A stretch of 55,785 bases of DNA from Gnetum montanum (Eukaryota > Streptophyta > Gnetopsida > Gnetales > Gnetaceae). The notes under the pieces were generated by a model. That model had not been told where the DNA came from, ran no database searches, and worked only from the letters and a program-made list of their open reading frames with translations. The stretch's first letter is position 1. Each line of letters starts with the position of its first letter. Below, in pieces: positions 1 through 11,371 of the stretch. The stretch lies in assembly GCA_015680685.1 (NCBI GenBank), contig MNCI01004119.1, positions 3,496 through 59,280 on the forward strand. Direction: 5' to 3'. A program made the translations under genes and the position numbers.

Positions 1-1266
1 ATAATTATAATCTCATTAATATATAATAATACATTGTACTAGTTAAACTAAAATTAAAATAAACTAAACCATACCAATTAACTAATCATAAAATAATAAT
101 AAACTAATATTTACAAATTACATAAACAATTAAAATAATTGTTAAATAAACAATTAACTATATGAAATATAGAATGAAATTAATTAAAATGCATAAGTTT
201 GACTAAAATACTTATTAAAATTGAACAAATTTTTTTGGGTTCAATAGCCATCATCAAACTAGCACTACCCTTACTGCCAACCAGAACCATACAAATATTA
301 TGTTCAACAACTCTACCTCAAATCACTACTACCACTCTCTTGAGTATCATCAACCTGCAACATCTTCTAAAGGATCACCACCTCACACCTTTCACCCTCT
401 ATCATATTCTTAATATTCTCATACTCACCTCCATCATATGTCATGGCCAACAACATAGAAAGGTTCAACACCACAACATCAATGAAAGAATGTTACTTGT
501 GTTACGAACATACACAAAAATGATAATGCTAGTAGATCTCCTTTACAATCTAGGAAGCGCCCTTTCTTGAGGACGCTTCCCATGCGTAAGGACAACACTT
601 ATGGACCTACTAACTCATCAAAACTAACACAAGGCTAAGTTGATGCAACAACCTTCCTTGCCAAAATGATGTCTCCTAATTATACAAAAAAACCAACAAC
701 CATTACCACTCTAACACAAAACCTAAACGATGAACTTATCATTGTGGAGAGACAGGAAAATCCATGCATCACTAATAGTAAAGGGTGTAGTTGTGGCCAA
801 AAATTCAAAATACTAACACAACCTACAATAAAGCTAAGGAACAAGTGTGTAAGCAAAAGCCAGTCTACGTAGTAGCCACTAAACCAGAAGACATCCAGTG
901 CCTTGAAAATGGGAATATAAAATTGTTTCAAAGATGCATGGATATAATTGTTTTGCTTATTATTTTTAGAATTAAGAAAATGAACCAAACAGAGGACTTA
1001 GATGCATATATCTTTCACTTTGATTATACACTGAAAAAGGATATTAAACATGGAGACCTAAGCATTAAAATAGAAAATCAAGAAGAAGAAGCAAACACAT
1101 CTGGATCCCCCAAAATGGAAATACCCTCAAGTCCAGATGAAGATACATCTTCGAATGATCCAAATGAGACTATTACCAATGTTAGATGTGTTACCACATG
1201 ATTAATTAAATCAGTAATGGTGATAGATGGAAAATTGGTGGTGTATAACCAGGCGATTATGTAGTC

Positions 1267-1310
1267 CATCTCTCAAATGTGCAGCCATAAGATTAGTCAT
1301 GGGGGAGATG
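1267..1310 (+). other. Post-pol hairpin HP1, copy in element B
   Basis: CATCTCTC at 1267-1274 can pair with the GAGATG-ended arm at 1303-1310, giving eight pairs including one U-G. The loop is longer than in the A and D copies but keeps TTAGTCAT just before the G-run. Confidence 0.45.
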
Positions 1311-1870
1311 CTCCATCTTGGTTCAAGAACTAATAAGTATTTTTCCCCTTTTTTGTTTTACAATTTTTTATCATTTTCATATTTCTTCCAAAATTTTCTA
1401 AGTCTTCATATGTTTTCCATTTCTTAATATTTTTCTTTTCTTTATATTTTTCTCTTTTTGTGAGTGATTTTTCTTTATGTTTTATGAATGTATTTTATGT
1501 TTTTGTTAATAATATTGCCAAGTCATGATGCAGAAGTCAATGCCATGTGTTGGGTTTTTGTGCTATGCTATCAAGATAATTGGGTAAGTAATTGTGTAAA
1601 GTAGTGAGACCACCTCATCCAGCCCTCCAATTCTCCGAATAAAAGGTATTTATCATGGAAACCATTTGGTTCTTCTTTTATGAAACTGAAATTCATCAAT
1701 GATCATTGTACCTTGAAGAAAGAGGAAATGACCAAGTGGGAATGGCAAAGGGTGTGACATCAAGAGGACTTGTTGGGTTCTCTTCTTGACTTTTTTCATG
1801 TGGTTTATGACTTCTCTTAGAAACATATCATCACTCCTCTATTGACTAATAAAAGGAAGCTAAAAGACTT

Positions 1871-1958
1871 TGCATGGTGTGGTTCCCATCCAAAAAATCC
1901 AAAAAAAAAAGAAAAAGAAAAAAGAAAAAAACAATAATGAGAATTCAAAGCACACCCC
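1871..1958 (+). other. Hairpin HP2, copy in element B
   Basis: Outer arms GGTGTG (1876-1881) and CACACC (1951-1956) enclose an inner stem TTCCCAT (1883-1889) / ATGAGAA (1937-1943) with one C-A mismatch. The loop is almost pure A. The flank CTTTGCAT and the bulge TTCAAAG are the same as in the copies in A and D. Confidence 0.5.
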
Positions 1959-2248
1959 TTAGACATAATAATGGGTTACAAGCATTGGCTATGGGGCTAG
2001 AAAGACATGTTACCCATGCTTGAAGGCACCCCTCTAACTAAGGTCCTTTCTTTCTTCTTCTCTTCTCTTTTCTTTTAGAACTGATGATTGTTCTTTAAGA
2101 TGGTTGTGGACTCATGGTGGTAGGTAGGAGGGAACACATCAATGTGAGGTCATTGTTCATGGTATGGACTTGGTCTGAACTTGGACAAATAGGTATGTTG
2201 ATCATTTTAATCACATTTTTCACCAGAACCTATTGTGGACATGGTCAA

Positions 2249-3174
2249 TGATGAAGCAATAAATAGTCGATGCATTGACTAGGCTGCATATACGGGGTAG
2301 TCGCTGCATATACGGGGCCCTGTATATGTGGCCGTGTCGACGCGGCCTCGTCGATGCATCTGTCCATGCGTCTACATGGCCCTGTTTACGCAGAGCCTGT
2401 TCTAGCCTATAAATAAGTGTGCTTTCGCCACACTTAGGTACCTTTTTGGCAGTTGTAGCGAAGCTCTTACAGTTTGTCTCTAAGAGAGTTAGAATATTTC
2501 CCAAGTGCTCACAGCAGGTGTGAGAAAAGTGTCTAGCTCTTTATTCGAGCACTAATGTACCTAAGCCCATTGGTGTGAAAGGCAATAAAGATGAGCTTTT
2601 CAAGCATTCCTTGCAGCAATTGGACTTAGTCAATTGAGCATTCAATAGTTTAATATTTTTATGCTTTAATAATTCCTTAAGTTTTCATTGTTATTGCTTT
2701 AATCGTTATCACTCTTTTATAGCTTGTAAAAACCATAAGTACGACCATCTCGAACATAAACCCAACACTTGGCAACCCAATGGCGCTTAATGTCTGGAAG
2801 CCCAATAGTGGTTAGGGGATGCTCAGGATGTGTATGGAAGATGGGATCAGATACTTATGCTAGGGAGATTGAAGAGATAGATTAGGATAATTATAGATTA
2901 CGTAATATCCCATTTCTTACATTTTATTCCAAGCATTACACCCTAGGAGATAAGTAAAAAAGCCATAAAAATCATTTACCTCAATCTCACTTAACCATTA
3001 CAATTAGACACATCACAAGTGAGGTTGGGAAGATAATGACCATTCTAACACAAGGTTTTGCTAGTTAGGGTATTGGTGTATGCAAAGTGCTTGCAATCTA
3101 TGGAATTCAACTGAGTCGTGTGTGAATGCCCGTGATTCGCATGGTTGGGCATAGGGGTACCTCGCTACTTATCA
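2249..3174 (+). repeat. Element A 5' LTR
   Basis: A 926-bp LTR starting TGATGAAG and ending TATCA directly before the primer site. U3 is GC- and CpG-rich, with a duplicated CTGCATATACGGGG (2284-2297, 2304-2317) and a near-perfect 18-bp palindrome at 2330-2347. A TATA box TATAAATA is at 2409-2416, and an AATAAA in R is at 2584-2589. The 3' LTR aligns over almost its whole length but lacks the duplicated U3 block and differs at many scattered transitions, so the insertion is old. Confidence 0.93.
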
Positions 3175-3194
3175 TTGGTGCCATTGTCGGGGAC
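3175..3194 (+). other. Primer-binding site, tRNA-Asp type (element A)
   Basis: Immediately follows the 5' LTR and begins TTGGTGCCATTGTCGGGG. It resembles the Athila-type site complementary to the 3' end of plant tRNA-Asp. The differences I can see are C-to-T or G-to-A transitions, as expected from methylation decay. Confidence 0.75.
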
Positions 3195-3374
3195 TGTTAG
3201 CCTTACATGCGTCATCTAACCTTAGCAAAATTATCATTCACGTCGTTGGAACGGACCCAGCATAGTAAAATCTACACATGCTAGGCGGCCTAAGTAAAAA
3301 GTAAGGTACACCAATTAGTGGATTATCTAACATCGATGCCCATCATAGTGGATTTTCTTCTTCTCATAGGCAAG

Positions 3375-5570
3375 ATGAATCCAACCCATCGATGCCCCAA
3401 GAATGTCGGGTGGTATACACACATCCAGATGAATATGTCCCTGACTTCACCTTTATCCTACATTAGGATGAGCATCTGCACTGATGGGACATGGAAGGCA
3501 ACATCATACTACTGCCTAACCTATCGGCTCCTAGGATGTTGTTTCACAATCTTGCCAGACTAGACATTCAGGAGCACTATGTGGAGTACGTCATGGAGGA
3601 CCATGACTATTGGGACTATCATCAAACTGAAGCCCAACGTGTACGGGACCAACAGTAGGCAAAAAAATATGAACACATGAAGGGGAAATAGTTCAGTAAC
3701 CCCTTATTCTTGTAAGGACTACAGGATGATGGGGAACATGTCTTTCATGATTCCCATTTTGTCGAACTTCCTCTGGGCATCAAATCATTCAATCCATCAT
3801 TCAAAATAAGTAGTCAAGTGACCAGGACCCCCAGGAAGATGGAGGATCATGCAGGACAGGTCATGGCACAAGCAGAGAGGGGCATGAAGATCGAGGTCAT
3901 CATCAGAGTAAAGGGGAAGATCAATGTCAGGGCAATGGTGATTCTTCTCCCTCTTCTCCATCCTCTCGCTTTCCTCTACCTTCATCCAGTTCTGACTTCG
4001 ATCGGGATTGTGGTAGAAAGAAGCGAGGTGATGGTGGTCATAAGGACCAAAGGGAATGACATGAGGGAGTGTGCGAGCCATCACGCAAGCCTCACCGTCA
4101 AGAAAGGAGAGGTAGCTGAACTCATCATAGACATTGTGGCTTTCAGCAGGACTATGACTCGGATGAGCCATTGTTGGCTACTCAAAGCATGATCCATATT
4201 ACCGAGGCAATCCAAATACCCAGTAGACACTTAAAAGATAGTTGGATCAAGCAAATTGACATGAACAACATTCCCAAATTTGAAGGGGGATATAATTGTG
4301 ATCCGCAAACTCACTTGCAAGCATTTCATGATGCTTGCACCTTGCAAAACATTGATAATGATTGGCAAAAACTTAAGTTGTTCCTTAGCACACTCATCAA
4401 AGAAGTAGAAGCTGGTACTGGTCTTCGAAGTTGGAATCAATTAGGAGATGGAGTACGATGTTAGAAATCTTCAATGACAAGCATCAAACCTACTCTAGAA
4501 TGGTGAACCTGAGACACCAAATCCAAGGGTGGAAGCAAGGTGGTAATGAACCCTTGGATGCAGCCATGAGTAGATACTACTCACTATTACATCAATGCCC
4601 TGGTCATGGCTATTCTCAGTGGGCACAACTTCGCCATATCATTCATGGGCTCCACTTTGAAATTAGAAAGACCCTTGGCATGTAAGCCCAAGGACGACTA
4701 TCAGAACTAAGAGTCCATCAATTGCAGTGCTTAATTGAGAAAGTGGCTAAAGAAGAGGGGGAACTTAGGAAGAAGGAGAGTTCAGAGGAGTTTAATTAGG
4801 ATCCCTCCATCAGAAAAAGGGAAGCCTAGTTTTGTGAGGATGAGGAGGAATCACCACTAGATGCAGCAGTGAACCGTAAAACCTTGCTCCTACAAAAATT
4901 TGCTTCTAAAATATCATCAAAGGTTGACAAGATGTGGGACTCTTTGGATGAAAAATTTCAAAGTGTTCTGAAAATTGCAGAGAAGTCCAGAGAGCAAGGT
5001 AATGATCATGATTAATGTAGGAGGAAGGAAGCCAAACGGGCTCACCATAAAGGTAAGGGCAAAGTTGTTGTAGCAGAATAGGTTGCAGACTCTAACATAG
5101 AAGGAGATGATGAATGTGAAATATGCTAATACGAACATCCTAAGTGGTGTTTTCTCGTGGTGTCACATCTGCAAGAGTCTGGGGTGTATGCACTGAATCA
5201 GCACTTGGCAAAGAGGCAAACACCCCGAAGGTTGCCTTTCCCACAAGGCAATCCTAGGCAGTTCCACCAGCAGCAAGGATATTATCCAAGTGGAGCGCCG
5301 CCACAACCTTACGAATACTTCCAGTAATGGCAACATCCACAAGCGTGGGGGATGCCACCTCCAAGGCAGCAGTATCCTTATCGACAGTCTGATCCATATA
5401 GGTACTATGTTCAGCAACCAGTCTTCCTGCGAGACTCTTCCAGTCACGTGACCTTTCAGAATTATTACCACCCCCTAAAATATTTTCGACCAAAATCTCC
5501 ATCACCTAGGGGGGAGAGCCCATACCTCTACTATCCTCCATCACCTTCTCCTAATATCCCTACTCAGTAG
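3375..5570 (+). pseudogene. Element A gag (capsid) remnant
   Basis: Structural polyprotein of the retroelement particle. The N-terminal part near 3385-3720 matches the opening of the better-kept gag in element D. The core retrotransposon gag domain spans about 4190-4690, with recognisable IPKFEGG, LQAFHDAC, SIRRWSTML and IQGWKQGG motifs. A CxxC...H patch near 5120 is followed by a Pro/Tyr/Gln-rich tail to 5570. Many stops and frame changes are present, including a one-base loss just before 4431. Minus-strand frames over the same stretch are shadows. Confidence 0.8.
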
Positions 5571-5849
5571 CACCCCACTTAGCTACCACTTACTCCACCT
5601 ATGTAGGGGTAAATACCACCACAGCCACAGCAATGTAATGCTATGAGGGCTATTAACCTACAACCAGCTCCTCAGCCGAGTGGACCAGAAGCCAATCCAT
5701 GGAAATGTCCCTTTTTCTTGCCCAATAACCTAAGCATACCCTCACACATAACTGTGGCTAGTGCCTCTGAACCTCAAACCATCATCACTATTCCACCCTT
5801 CGAGCAGCCTTCAAACCAAATGCCCTCCAACGTATAAATATTCATGCTC

Positions 5850-6330
5850 ACACATGTTGTGACCAACTGGATAAAGGTAGGTCATCTTCCCTAAAAATTG
5901 AATGATTCGGGAAAACCCCTCATCTATCTCCAGGTGGTATGAAATGAGCCATGTACAACTCTTCTAGATTCGGGGAGGAGTTAACTTGATCTCACATGAC
6001 ATGTACAAGACTTGGTACCTGCCCCTATTGAAGAAGAGCAACATTCGGCTCGAGCTGGTAGACCAATCCATTATTGTTCCGTTGGGGTTGGTGGAAGACA
6101 TTGTGACCATTGTTTGTGAGTGGTCCTATCCTAACGACTTCCTTGTCATCCATGTTGAGAATTACAAAGGGAACTTCCCCATCATAATGGGAAGAGCCTG
6201 GCTGAGCACGGTGGATGCAAGATTAGGGCTCCATGATCTTTCCCTTGAAATTTTAAAGGAAAATCCTATTGAGAAGATCAAGAAGAAGCATGTTCCATGC
6301 ATCGCGTACAGTGACTCCAGGTGCAACTGT
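5850..6330 (+). pseudogene. Element A aspartic protease remnant
   Basis: Retropepsin-type protease that would process Gag-Pol. The active-site LDSG is readable near 5970, followed after a frame break by LISHDMYKTW. Further on come the hydrophobic strands FLVIHV and the FPIIMGRAWLSTVDA motif typical of Athila proteases (near 6180). The longest open piece is 5986-6447. The element D copy aligns along its whole length. Confidence 0.78.
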
Positions 6331-6619
6331 GTGCAACAACTATGGTCCGCTAAGTGGACATTTATTCAAGCATGCAGTTGGTGTATCAAGGAATTGCAAG
6401 TTCAACAATGCCTGTACGTAACAACCACAAATCAAGAAGGCACCTAGTGGATGACCACTGACCCTGCTAGCAACACTTTGTGCATGGAACCATTTGAGGG
6501 GCTTGTACGTACCTACGTATAAAGCATGGATGATTTGGAAGAGGTTCATCAATAAGTATCCACTATTGATGATAGTGATGATTTGGGTAAGTTGCAAATC
6601 CCTAAAATTTATAAACAAG

Positions 6620-8231
6620 ATCCCTTGCAACTCAAACCCTTACTGGCCCACTTAGAATATGCATTTTTGTAGAATGGGAAATCAGTGATCATCAATGCCA
6701 CCCTTGTTCCCGAACAAAAGAGGAAGTTGCTAAAGGTGGTAAACAAATGAGATGTTGCTTTTACATGGTCATATCTTGAATTAACAGGAGTTGATCCCAA
6801 GGTTTACCAACATTGGATTTATATTGACCCCTCCATGAAGCCACAACAACAACCACAAAGGTGATTGAACCCCAAATTGAAGCAGGTTGTCAAAGATGAA
6901 ATCAAGCAGTTACTGAAAGCGGGGTTCATCTACTCTATTACCGATAGCGAATGGGATAGCCCACTCGTTATTGTGCCAAAGAAGGATGGAAAATGGAGGG
7001 TTTGTATAGATTTCTGATTGCTCAATATGGCTACCTTCAAAGATCACTTCTTGCTCCCATTTGTGGACCAAGTGTTGGATACCATTGCAAGGCATCATTA
7101 TTATAGCTTTTTGGATGGTTATGGCGGCTATAATCAAATCCAAATTGCACCAGAAGACCAGGCCAAGACAACCTTCACAAGTCCTTGGGGGACTTTTGCA
7201 TACAAAAAGATGCTCTTTGGCCTGTGTAATGCACCTACCACTTTCCAACGCCTTGTCCTCAGCATCTTCTAGCAGTAAATTGGCAATGGGGTAGAAGTCT
7301 TCATGGATGACTTCTCTACCTATGGAGCCATGTTTGATCAAGCCTTGGACCGCCTTGAGAAAGTTCTGAAAAGATGTGTGGAAACTAATCTATGGCTCAA
7401 CTGGTAGAAAAGCCACTTAATGGTCCAAGAGGGCATTGTGCTCAGGCACCAAATTTCACAAACAGGGATTAGCATAGATCCTGAAAAAATCAAGGTCATC
7501 CAAGGAATCACTAGGCAACCAAGCACTGTAAAAGATGTTCGGTCATTCCTTGGCCACATTGGTTACTACCGGCGCTTCATCAAAATTTTTTTGAAGATCA
7601 CCAAGCCATTGGTGGAACTCATGAAGAAAGATGCTCCATTTTTTTGGACCATGGAATGTGAATCTACATTCCAAACACTTAACAAAAACTCATAGAGACT
7701 CCAGCTCTACAGGTACCTGATTGGTCCAGACCCTTCCACATCATGATGGATGCATCCAACTATGCATTGGGAGCCGTGCTTACACAGTGGGACAACCAGA
7801 AATGCCCATACTATATTCACTATGCAAGCCATAGCATTGTGGATGCTCAGCTTAACTACACCACCACCGAAAAAGAGTTGATGGCAGTGGTGTTCACCTT
7901 GGAAAAATTTCGACACTATGTGCTCAACTACAAGGTGTTCGTGCATACTGACCATAGTGCCATCTGGTTCCTAATGAACAAACCAACGGTGAGCCCCCAT
8001 ATCATACGGTGGCTAATGATTCTTCAGAAATTTGACCTCACTATGGTAGACCGAAAGGGAACTGAGAATGTGGTCGCTAACCACTTATCTCTACTACGAT
8101 GGGATAACACAAAAGAGGAGGAGCCACTCTCTGACCCATTTCTAGATGAACTCCTCTTTGCGAGAGCGATCGAGACACAGGTGCCCAAAGAATCACCTTG
8201 GTTTAGCCACATCCTCACTTATCTCATAACC
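6620..8231 (+). pseudogene. Element A reverse transcriptase and RNase H remnant
   Basis: RT motifs appear in order: SPLVIVPKKDGKWRVCIDF (6958-7014), FLDGYGGYNQIQIA (about 7110-7150), FGLCNAPTTFQR (about 7218-7250) and the catalytic FMDD (7300-7311, the Athila form of YVDD). FLGHIGYYRRFI is near 7547. RNase H begins at MMDASNYALGAVL (7743) and continues through TDHSAIWFLM (near 7948). Stops interrupt it, for example after CIDF, after SIF and within LNW-KSH. One frame change falls near 7685, between the RT connection and RNase H. The family match is secure, and the gene is dead. Confidence 0.9.
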
Positions 8232-8259
8232 TAGGAATTGCCAAAGGAGTAGGACCATC

Positions 8260-9476
8260 AGCAGAAACAACAGTTTCTCCATAAGGCCAAGCACTTCATG
8301 GAAATCAATGGTCATCTTTATAAGGTGTGAGCAAATGGCCTAGTTCAATGGTGTGTCCCTAATGCTGATATACTACACATCCTCCAAGATGCTCACGAGG
8401 GTCCTTGTGGGGGCCACTATGCTAGACGATGCACGGCCATTAAGATCGTACTCACAGGATATTACTGGTGTACAATTTTTAGGGATGCACAATGGTTCAC
8501 CCGCTTCTGTGAACGATGCTAGAGAGATGGTGGAATGACTGCACAAATGGAGGAACCTCAACAGTGGATCCAACCACTGGAGCCCTTCGACATCTGGGGC
8601 ATCGACTTCATGGGTTCCATCACACCCTTGTCTAATGGGAAGGCATACATCATCATCGCTATGGACTACTACATAAAGTGGGTGGAGGCAGCAGTCATCA
8701 TCGACTATTCCTCAAACATCGCCACGCGATTTTTCCAACAGTAAATCATAAACAGGTTTGGAGTGCCACGTGCACTCATCTCAGACAATGGAACACATTT
8801 CATGGGCATCACCTTTTATAAACTCATGCAACGCTTAAGGGTTACCCATAAATTTACAACACCTTACCACCCCCAAGCCAATGAGCAGGCCAAAGTCACC
8901 AATAGGGAGATCACCAAAATCCTCACTCGAACCATCAGTAAATATAGGAGGGATTGGAGCACCAAACTTAACAATGCCCTCTGGGCCTATGGCTCCACTT
9001 GGAAACTTCCTATAGGTTACTTTCCCTATGAGTTAGTGTACGGTAAGCTACCAAAACTTCCAATCCAGGCAAAACTTTGAACACTATCTATAGCCTGTGC
9101 CTTGGGTCTTGACCTACCACTAGCACAACACGAATGACTTATCAACCTAAATGTGCTCGATGAGAATCGACTAGTGGCCCTGTCAGCAAATGAGATACAC
9201 AAGGCCTACAATAAAAAATGACATGATCTAAGGATTCAAAACGTAACATTTAAATGTGGAGATAAGGTACTTTACTAGAACCCCACACATGTACTACAAC
9301 TGACCAAGTTTCAAACACTATGGGAAGGATCTTACATTGTCTCCAAAACCTTCCCACTCGGGGCCTTGCTTATACACAAACCTGAGGACCCCACGAGAAC
9401 GCAGTTGGTCAATCGACAACAATTAAAACCTTTCCGTGAACTCCACCAAACCAGTGCTACTGCCTCATCATCATAG
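8260..9476 (+). pseudogene. Element A integrase remnant
   Basis: DDE integrase of a Ty3/gypsy element. The degenerate HHCC zinc region shows HEGPCGGHYARRCTA near 8395. The catalytic core shows GIDFMGS (about 8600), ISDNGTHF (about 8779) and NREITKIL (about 8905), which supply the D, D and E positions. A C-terminal region with LPIGYFPYELVYGKLPKLP follows, then a decayed tail to about 9476. The main open pieces are 8535-8744 and 8763-9080, in one frame and separated by a stop. Confidence 0.88.
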
Positions 9477-9491
9477 GGACAACCTCATTTC

Positions 9492-9589
9492 ATTTTTTGA
9501 GTCTCCTCCTTCCAACCTAGTCATGGGGGAGACTATCCTNCCATTTTTTGAGTCTCCTCCTTCCAACCTAGTCATGGGGGAGACTATCC
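9492..9589 (+). repeat. About 49-bp exact tandem copy joined across an unknown base (N at 9540)
   Basis: The block beginning CATTTTTTGAGTCTCCTCC is repeated exactly on either side of the N at 9540. This is most simply an assembly join with overlapping ends. It contains hairpin HP1 in each copy. Confidence 0.8.
9500..9534 (+). other. Post-pol hairpin HP1, copy in element A
   Basis: AGTCTCCTCC (9500-9509) can pair with GGGGGAGACT (9525-9534): ten pairs, one of them U-G, around a 15-nt loop ending TAGTCAT. The loop matches element D except at one base. The exact copy across the N lies at 9551-9585. Confidence 0.55.
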
Positions 9590-10192
9590 TCCATGCTGAT
9601 CCATCCTACTAAGCTCCTCATTATTTTTGGAACTTTTTGTTTTACACCTTTTTTTTTTCAGCATCATTCATACGTTTGCCAATTCTTACTAAATTTTTTC
9701 TTTCTTTAATTACTTTTCTATTTCTTTATTGCTTATTTATGTGTGTGTGTATTTAATTTCTAGTTGGTTTCTAATAAATCGTCTTATTGTCATCCGATGT
9801 CTGGTGCAGTTGGTTTTCGTTGCAATGGGTCGCGTGAAATGGTCCACATATTTGATCTCGCTCCCGCCCTCACATTGTTGATTCTTAGAAATTACATCTA
9901 CTTTCATCTCATAAAATCGACAATGACTCCACATCATCCACCCATTCATCCCCTCCATGGTTTTCATCCCTTTGGACACATGCACACCTCCTTCACTTAA
10001 AAACATTTTAATTAATGTGTGACTTGTGTAGTTTCCAAACTCGAGGATGACCCAATGGTTTGAATTGGGTGTGACTTCAAGGGCAATGCACCATTCGTCA
10101 AGCCTTTCTACCCCCTGGGTTGCGGGCATGTCCTCACAGGTTTCTTACCACTCCAAGTTCTTTTCCACAAGGAAGCTCCTTGGTAATTTTAC

Positions 10193-10258
10193 CTTGCATG
10201 GTGTGGTCCTCATTGCAAAAACACCAAAAAAAACATGAGGATTCAAAGCACACCCCTT
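10193..10258 (+). other. Hairpin HP2, first copy in element A
   Basis: Outer arms GGTGTG (10200-10205) and CACACC (10249-10254). Inner stem TCCTCAT (10207-10213) with ATGAGGA (10235-10241), seven perfect pairs, and an A-rich loop. Confidence 0.6.
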
Positions 10259-10286
10259 GGTCAAATGCATGCAACCAAGCATGGGT

Positions 10287-10390
10287 CTTTGCATGGTGTG
10301 GTTCCCACAACATCCAAAAATAATAATAAAATAATCATAATAATAATACTAATAAAATCATCACTATGTGGGAATTCAAAGCACACCCCT
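10287..10390 (+). other. Hairpin HP2, second copy in element A
   Basis: Outer arms GGTGTG (10295-10300) and CACACC (10382-10387). Inner stem TTCCCACA (10302-10309) with TGTGGGAA (10367-10374), eight perfect pairs. The loop is an AAT-rich simple sequence. Relative to the first copy, several inner pairs differ on both sides yet stay paired. Confidence 0.65.
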
Positions 10391-11130
10391 TAGACCACCT
10401 CTCATGGGCCACAAGCACTAGTTATGGGACTTTCTTCATCCCCTCTAACTTAGTCTCGTTTCACTTTCTTCCTCTCATGCATGTTGGAGTGGTGGTCCTC
10501 TGTGGGTGCTTGTACTCTTGTGGGTGGATGGGCCTTCGCATGTTGCTGCGATGTCACTGTATGTGGTTGGTTTTGGGTCTAAACTTGGGAAAGGTCCTAC
10601 CAGGTCACTTAACCACAACTTCACATGGGGTTTCATGTGACCGATAATTAGAATTCCAATTCTCACTCCTCTCTCTTCACCCATTTCTCTCCATGACTCA
10701 CCTCACTATCCACCTTATGTTTTGATAGTTTGTCGTGCTTTTCGTGAACTCCTAATGCTTCAACAGGTTCTCATGGATGAGAGCATTAACTTGCAGTTAC
10801 CATTCCTTGACTTTAGGGCCCATGGACTTCGGTGTTGACAATATGCAAGGGCTACTATGGCTACTGCCTGCCATGGGAAGGACCTACTGGCATATCCCTG
10901 GTCCCATTTGTTAGTGTCCCATCCTCTTGATTCTATTGGTTGATTGTTTTCAAGCTACCTATCACTCGATTTCTCTCCACGGAGTTCTTTCTCACAACAT
11001 TCTCCTACTTTTTTACTCCCTTTTTTTCATCCCACTTACCTTCCTCTTTCTCTCAACCAAGTTCCCAGTCTCTCAAGCTCTTCAACCATCCCAATTTGGT
11101 GTTTTAAATCCATTTTTGGGCTTTTTTTGG

Positions 11131-11224
11131 GTTGGTCAACGTTGGTCAACGTGCACAACCCCTTGTGTCAATGCGGCCCTGTATACACAGCCCCGTCGAT
11201 ACAACATCAAAACTCTATATATAC
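11131..11224 (+). promoter_or_regulatory. Candidate internal promoter upstream of the coiled-coil frame (element A)
   Basis: Two direct GTTGGTCAACGT-type units at 11131-11152 contain GGTCAA, the complement of the W-box core TTGACC. A GC-rich block with TGTATACA (11180-11187) follows, then a TATA-like CTATATATACC at 11214-11224. The GC-rich block resembles the LTR U3 wording (GCGGCCCTGTATA...). The location fits separate expression of the downstream frame. This is inference from motifs only. Confidence 0.35.
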
Positions 11225-11371
11225 CCTTGTTGCACGTTACATTTTTGTTCATTTTGCAAACAAATTGGGGGGAGATTTTTCATTTTTTCTGCCTCGCCTC
11301 TTCTTCCACGCACTTACGTTGTCTATCGCACATCCTACTCAACCTATCCTTCCCCTCTTTAGCACCCAGAG

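Larger units (their letters stand above)
1..2243 (+). mobile_element. Element B, left internal part (truncated by window edge)
   Basis: AT-rich sequence belonging to the retroelement that A later entered. I recognise no pol domain. Short frames at 199-570 and 791-1201 match no family I know, and the second ends in an acidic, Ser/Pro-rich tail. Assignment to an Athila-like element rests on two motifs shared with elements A and D. One is a hairpin with the right arm TAGTCATGGGGGAGA at 1267-1310. The other is a GGTGTG / CACACC hairpin at 1876-1956. In A both motifs lie just after pol. In B the first follows an unrecognised frame directly, so this part of B shows no pol either. The 5' LTR of B is outside the window. 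Confidence 0.6.
9590..11130 (+). other. Element A post-pol region without a recognised gene
   Basis: No family-level coding signal on either strand. The open frames here (for example 9764-10000, 10366-10647 and the overlapping frames from 10927) are mutually overlapping and low in complexity. The region holds two copies of hairpin HP2 and long pyrimidine-rich stretches near 10980-11080. Confidence 0.6.

Noticed and set aside
3797-4171. 124-codon minus-strand frame
   Set aside because: It is the shadow of the gag region of element A; the + strand aligns with gag in element D.
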